Source: Thermoprotei archaeon (GTDB taxonomy: Archaea > Thermoproteota > Thermoprotei > Thermofilales > B20-G17). Taken from it: DNA of 7,089 nt. Position 1 is the first letter of the stretch; each line of letters begins with the position of its first letter. Under the pieces are notes generated by a model. That model did no database searches, was not told the origin of the DNA, and worked only from the letters and a program-made list of their open reading frames with translations. Location of the stretch: positions 1 through 7,089 of the forward strand of contig QMSC01000061.1 in assembly GCA_003649515.1 (NCBI GenBank), written 5' to 3'. Both the position numbers and the translations under genes were made by a program. Of the stretch, positions 5,276 to 7,089 are shown piece by piece.

Positions 5276-6785
5276 GGTTTATGGAGCTTCAGTTAGGCTC
5301 AGATACTCTGTGACAGTCAACTTTCTCTTTAGGATTCTAAGCATGTTTGCAAGCCTTCTCTTCGTAGTGATGGTCACGAGGAGACTTCCAGTAGACGAGT
5401 TCGGTATCTGGACTATGATCCTTAAATATGTTAACTACACACTCCCCCTTTCAGTCATATTTGCTTATTGGCTTCCAAGAACTATAAGCAGGGGTATAAA
5501 CACGGCTAAGACAGGGCTTATGTTAGCTGTAGCGCTAAGCTTCGTGGCATTAGCGGGATACGTGGTCGTAGTTTACATGGCTTCAACGTACTTTGAGCAG
5601 CCCCTGATACCTCTTCTGCTCGCCGCCATAATAGTCCTGGAGAACTACATCAATCAATGCCTCTACGCAATCTCCACGGCACATGCCCCCCAGTATATAG
5701 GCTTCGCTCAGTTTACTTTAAGAGTTCTTCAAGTGATTCTTGGATTTCCGCTAGTGGTCTTCTACAGGTGGGGGCTTTATGGAGTCGTGCTATCAACTAT
5801 TGGCGCAAGAATGGGCGTACTTTTATTGCTACTTTTAGTCAACTACAAGGTGATATCTGAGTCGAAAATTGACTTCAAAGTTGCAAAAAGTTGGTTTAAA
5901 AAGTCGTGGATCCCTATATACGAAAGTCTCCTTTCGGTCCTCTTAGCCCTAGACGTCCTCATAGTTCGAAGCATTGTGGGAAGCGAGGAGCCCATAGCCT
6001 ACTATGGGGTCTCCATCTCCTTAATGGGTTTAATGATCTTCTCAACACAAGCTGCACCTGCACTTTACGCTAGGCTTCTTGCCAAAAGGGACGTCCGAGA
6101 TGTTGTTGACGTTTTCTGGCTAATGTACATGCTCTCCTTCCCCATGGTTGTAGGAGTTTTAATTCATGCCGAGACGATCCTAGCTGTCTACAACATAAAA
6201 TACGTGGTTGCCTCACACGTTGCCCGCATTTTCTCTGCTTCTTCTCTTCTTCTCCTTCTCGTAAGCATACTGGGGACTACACTTAAGGGATTAGAGGTCA
6301 GAGATTATACTAGCGAAGATGTAAACCTTAGAGAGACGGTTCTCTTCAAAGTTCCCACGCTAAATTTCCTTTCAATTATAATCTATCTATCGTCCCTAGC
6401 GATCCTTTCTCGTCTCTTCCATCACGACGTTTTAGCCGTTTCGTTGCTCTGGGGTATAACTTATTGTTCGAGGTTTGTTTTCTTAATTGTTACTCTAAAT
6501 TGGCTCTTAAAGAGGGAGTTTTCCGTCTCCCTGCCCTACGGACTTTTCCTAAAATACATTTCTAGGTTCCTTGTAGCCTCTATCGGTATTGTTGCTGTGA
6601 AGTTCGCTTTCCCAATAGAGCCTCAGATAAGTATTTATCCGTTGCTTAGAGACCTAGCGCTCATAGTGCTTCCTTCAGCGCTCGCCTACTTCTCCACCCT
6701 ATATGTCATTGATCCGAAAATGAGGGAGTTTGTAAAGGCTGCGTGGAGCCACGCAAGTTCTTTTTTCGATAGATTTCAAGGGTGA
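5253..6785 (+). CDS. Wzx/MATE-like lipid-linked oligosaccharide flippase
   Basis: A 510-residue polytopic membrane protein with about 12-14 hydrophobic segments and the layout of the polysaccharide biosynthesis (Wzx/RfbX) branch of the MOP superfamily. The N-terminal helix leads into TRRLPVDEFGIWTM (42-55), which matches the R-x-L-x-x-x-x-[YF]-G signature of this family. The second half starts near 219 with a similar pattern, including LDVLIVRSIVG (233-243). A charged loop at about 346-367 (GLEVRDYTSEDVNLRETVLF) recalls archaeal members. Such proteins move lipid-linked glycans across the membrane for glycoprotein, surface-layer or exopolysaccharide assembly; the glycan here is unknown. No glycosyltransferase is in the window, so the pathway link is weak. 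The start is either GTG 5253 or GTG 5259. The GAGG at 5246-5249 lies 3 and 9 bases from them, which slightly favours 5259. Confidence 0.85.
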   Translation: MSVTTPNKVYGASVRLRYSVTVNFLFRILSMFASLLFVVMVTRRLPVDEFGIWTMILKYVNYTLPLSVIFAYWLPRTISRGINTAKTGLMLAVALSFVALAGYVVVVYMASTYFEQPLIPLLLAAIIVLENYINQCLYAISTAHAPQYIGFAQFTLRVLQVILGFPLVVFYRWGLYGVVLSTIGARMGVLLLLLLVNYKVISESKIDFKVAKSWFKKSWIPIYESLLSVLLALDVLIVRSIVGSEEPIAYYGVSISLMGLMIFSTQAAPALYARLLAKRDVRDVVDVFWLMYMLSFPMVVGVLIHAETILAVYNIKYVVASHVARIFSASSLLLLLVSILGTTLKGLEVRDYTSEDVNLRETVLFKVPTLNFLSIIIYLSSLAILSRLFHHDVLAVSLLWGITYCSRFVFLIVTLNWLLKREFSVSLPYGLFLKYISRFLVASIGIVAVKFAFPIEPQISIYPLLRDLALIVLPSALAYFSTLYVIDPKMREFVKAAWSHASSFFDRFQG

Positions 6786-6819
6786 CTTCTTACTTCGGCT
6801 CTGGGGGCGGATAGTACAC

Positions 6820-6830
6820 AAAGATTTAAC
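6820..6830 (+). promoter_or_regulatory. Putative BRE/TATA element of the ceramidase-like gene
   Basis: AAAGATTTAAC resembles the AAGATTT-type elements at 5-18 and 4332-4347. Its centre is about 34 bases before the ATG at 6861, predicting a transcription start near 6852 and a short leader. This suggests the gene has its own promoter rather than depending on read-through from the flippase gene 75 bp upstream. Confidence 0.45.
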
Positions 6831-6840
6831 TTCTAAATTT

Positions 6841-6852
6841 CATATGCATATG
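6841..6852. promoter_or_regulatory. Perfect 12-bp palindrome, candidate operator
   Basis: CATATGCATATG is its own reverse complement and lies between the putative box A and the ATG at 6861, across the predicted transcription start. That is a usual place for a repressor site in archaea. It is also two tandem CATATG hexamers, so a simple-sequence origin is possible. Confidence 0.4.
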
Positions 6853-6860
6853 TGGTCAAA

Positions 6861-7089
6861 ATGGAAGTCGGCTATAGTCGTGTAGTGATTACTCCACCTA
6901 TCGGCACGCCTATGGCGGGCTATGCCGCTAGAAGAAAACCTTCAATGGGCGTACACTCAGATCTCCATGCTCGTTGCGTTGTATTAAAACAAGAAGACCG
7001 AGTTTTCGGAATAGTGTCATTAGATCTAACTGGTATAGACAGAAGGCTTTATGAAAACGTTTTAGAGAGAGTGAAAGGTCTGGGATTTA
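6861..7089 (+). CDS. Neutral/alkaline ceramidase-family hydrolase, 5' part only
   Basis: The first 76 residues of a protein that runs off the right edge of the window. The opening, VGYSRVVITPPIGTPMAGY (3-21), is the hallmark start of the neutral/alkaline non-lysosomal ceramidase N-terminal domain. GVHSDLHARCVVL (30-42) and VSLDLTGID (52-60) follow in the usual order and spacing. In eukaryotes and some bacteria these zinc amidases cleave the N-acyl bond of ceramide. Prokaryotic relatives of this N-terminal domain are mostly uncharacterised, and archaea are not known to make sphingolipids, so the substrate is probably something else. No signal peptide is present, unlike secreted ceramidases, which suggests a cytosolic enzyme. 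The ATG at 6861 is chosen because the homology begins immediately after it. Catalytic zinc ligands lie mostly beyond the edge and cannot be checked. Confidence 0.75.
   Translation, partial: MEVGYSRVVITPPIGTPMAGYAARRKPSMGVHSDLHARCVVLKQEDRVFGIVSLDLTGIDRRLYENVLERVKGLGF

Noticed and set aside
5657..5860. Out-of-frame ORF of 67 codons inside the flippase gene
   Set aside because: It is fully contained in the flippase reading frame and has no ribosome site or domain pattern.
1..7089. CRISPR array, insertion sequence or phage signature
   Set aside because: No spaced direct repeats, transposase or integrase motifs, or terminal inverted repeats were seen on either strand.

Overview
The window looks like chromosomal DNA from an archaeon, most likely a thermophile of the Thermoproteota/Korarchaeota grade. 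The evidence is archaeal box A (TATA) elements in the gaps between genes, several starts close enough to those boxes to be leaderless or nearly so, GTG starts, AGA/AGG-rich arginine codons, charged proteins, and an archaeal form of the HypA/HypB nickel chaperone pair. The species cannot be named from this sequence. I see no rRNA, tRNA, CRISPR array, transposase or integrase.

Layout. Positions 1-331 hold no convincing gene, only a possible 46-codon ORF on the plus strand and a possibly frameshifted short ORF on the minus strand. Then come, on the plus strand, an alkaline-phosphatase-superfamily protein that has lost most of its catalytic residues (332-1654) and an M20 metallopeptidase/deacylase (1701-3047). 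On the minus strand is a two-gene hypA-hypB operon (4254-3033), whose last gene overlaps the M20 gene tail to tail by 15 bp. Divergent from hypA, on the plus strand, is a PAP2-type membrane phosphatase (4366-4974). After a 278-bp gap with promoter, palindrome and small-ORF signals comes a Wzx/MATE-like lipid-linked glycan flippase (5253-6785). The right edge cuts a gene of the neutral/alkaline ceramidase family (6861 onward).

How the genes may work together. HypA and the ATPase-type HypB form a nickel delivery unit for [NiFe] hydrogenase, so the organism probably makes such an enzyme, though none is in view. The PAP2 phosphatase and the flippase could both serve a polyprenyl-linked glycan cycle (lipid phosphate recycling and glycan export), but this rests on adjacency and family knowledge only. 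The phosphatase-like protein, the M20 hydrolase and the ceramidase-like hydrolase have no assignable substrates here.

The best leads are the phosphatase-superfamily protein with five of seven canonical active-site positions changed, the structured gap before the flippase, a perfect 12-bp palindrome at the predicted start of the ceramidase-like transcript, and a ceramidase-family enzyme in what should be a sphingolipid-free cell. I do not see strong evidence for a wholly new multi-gene system.
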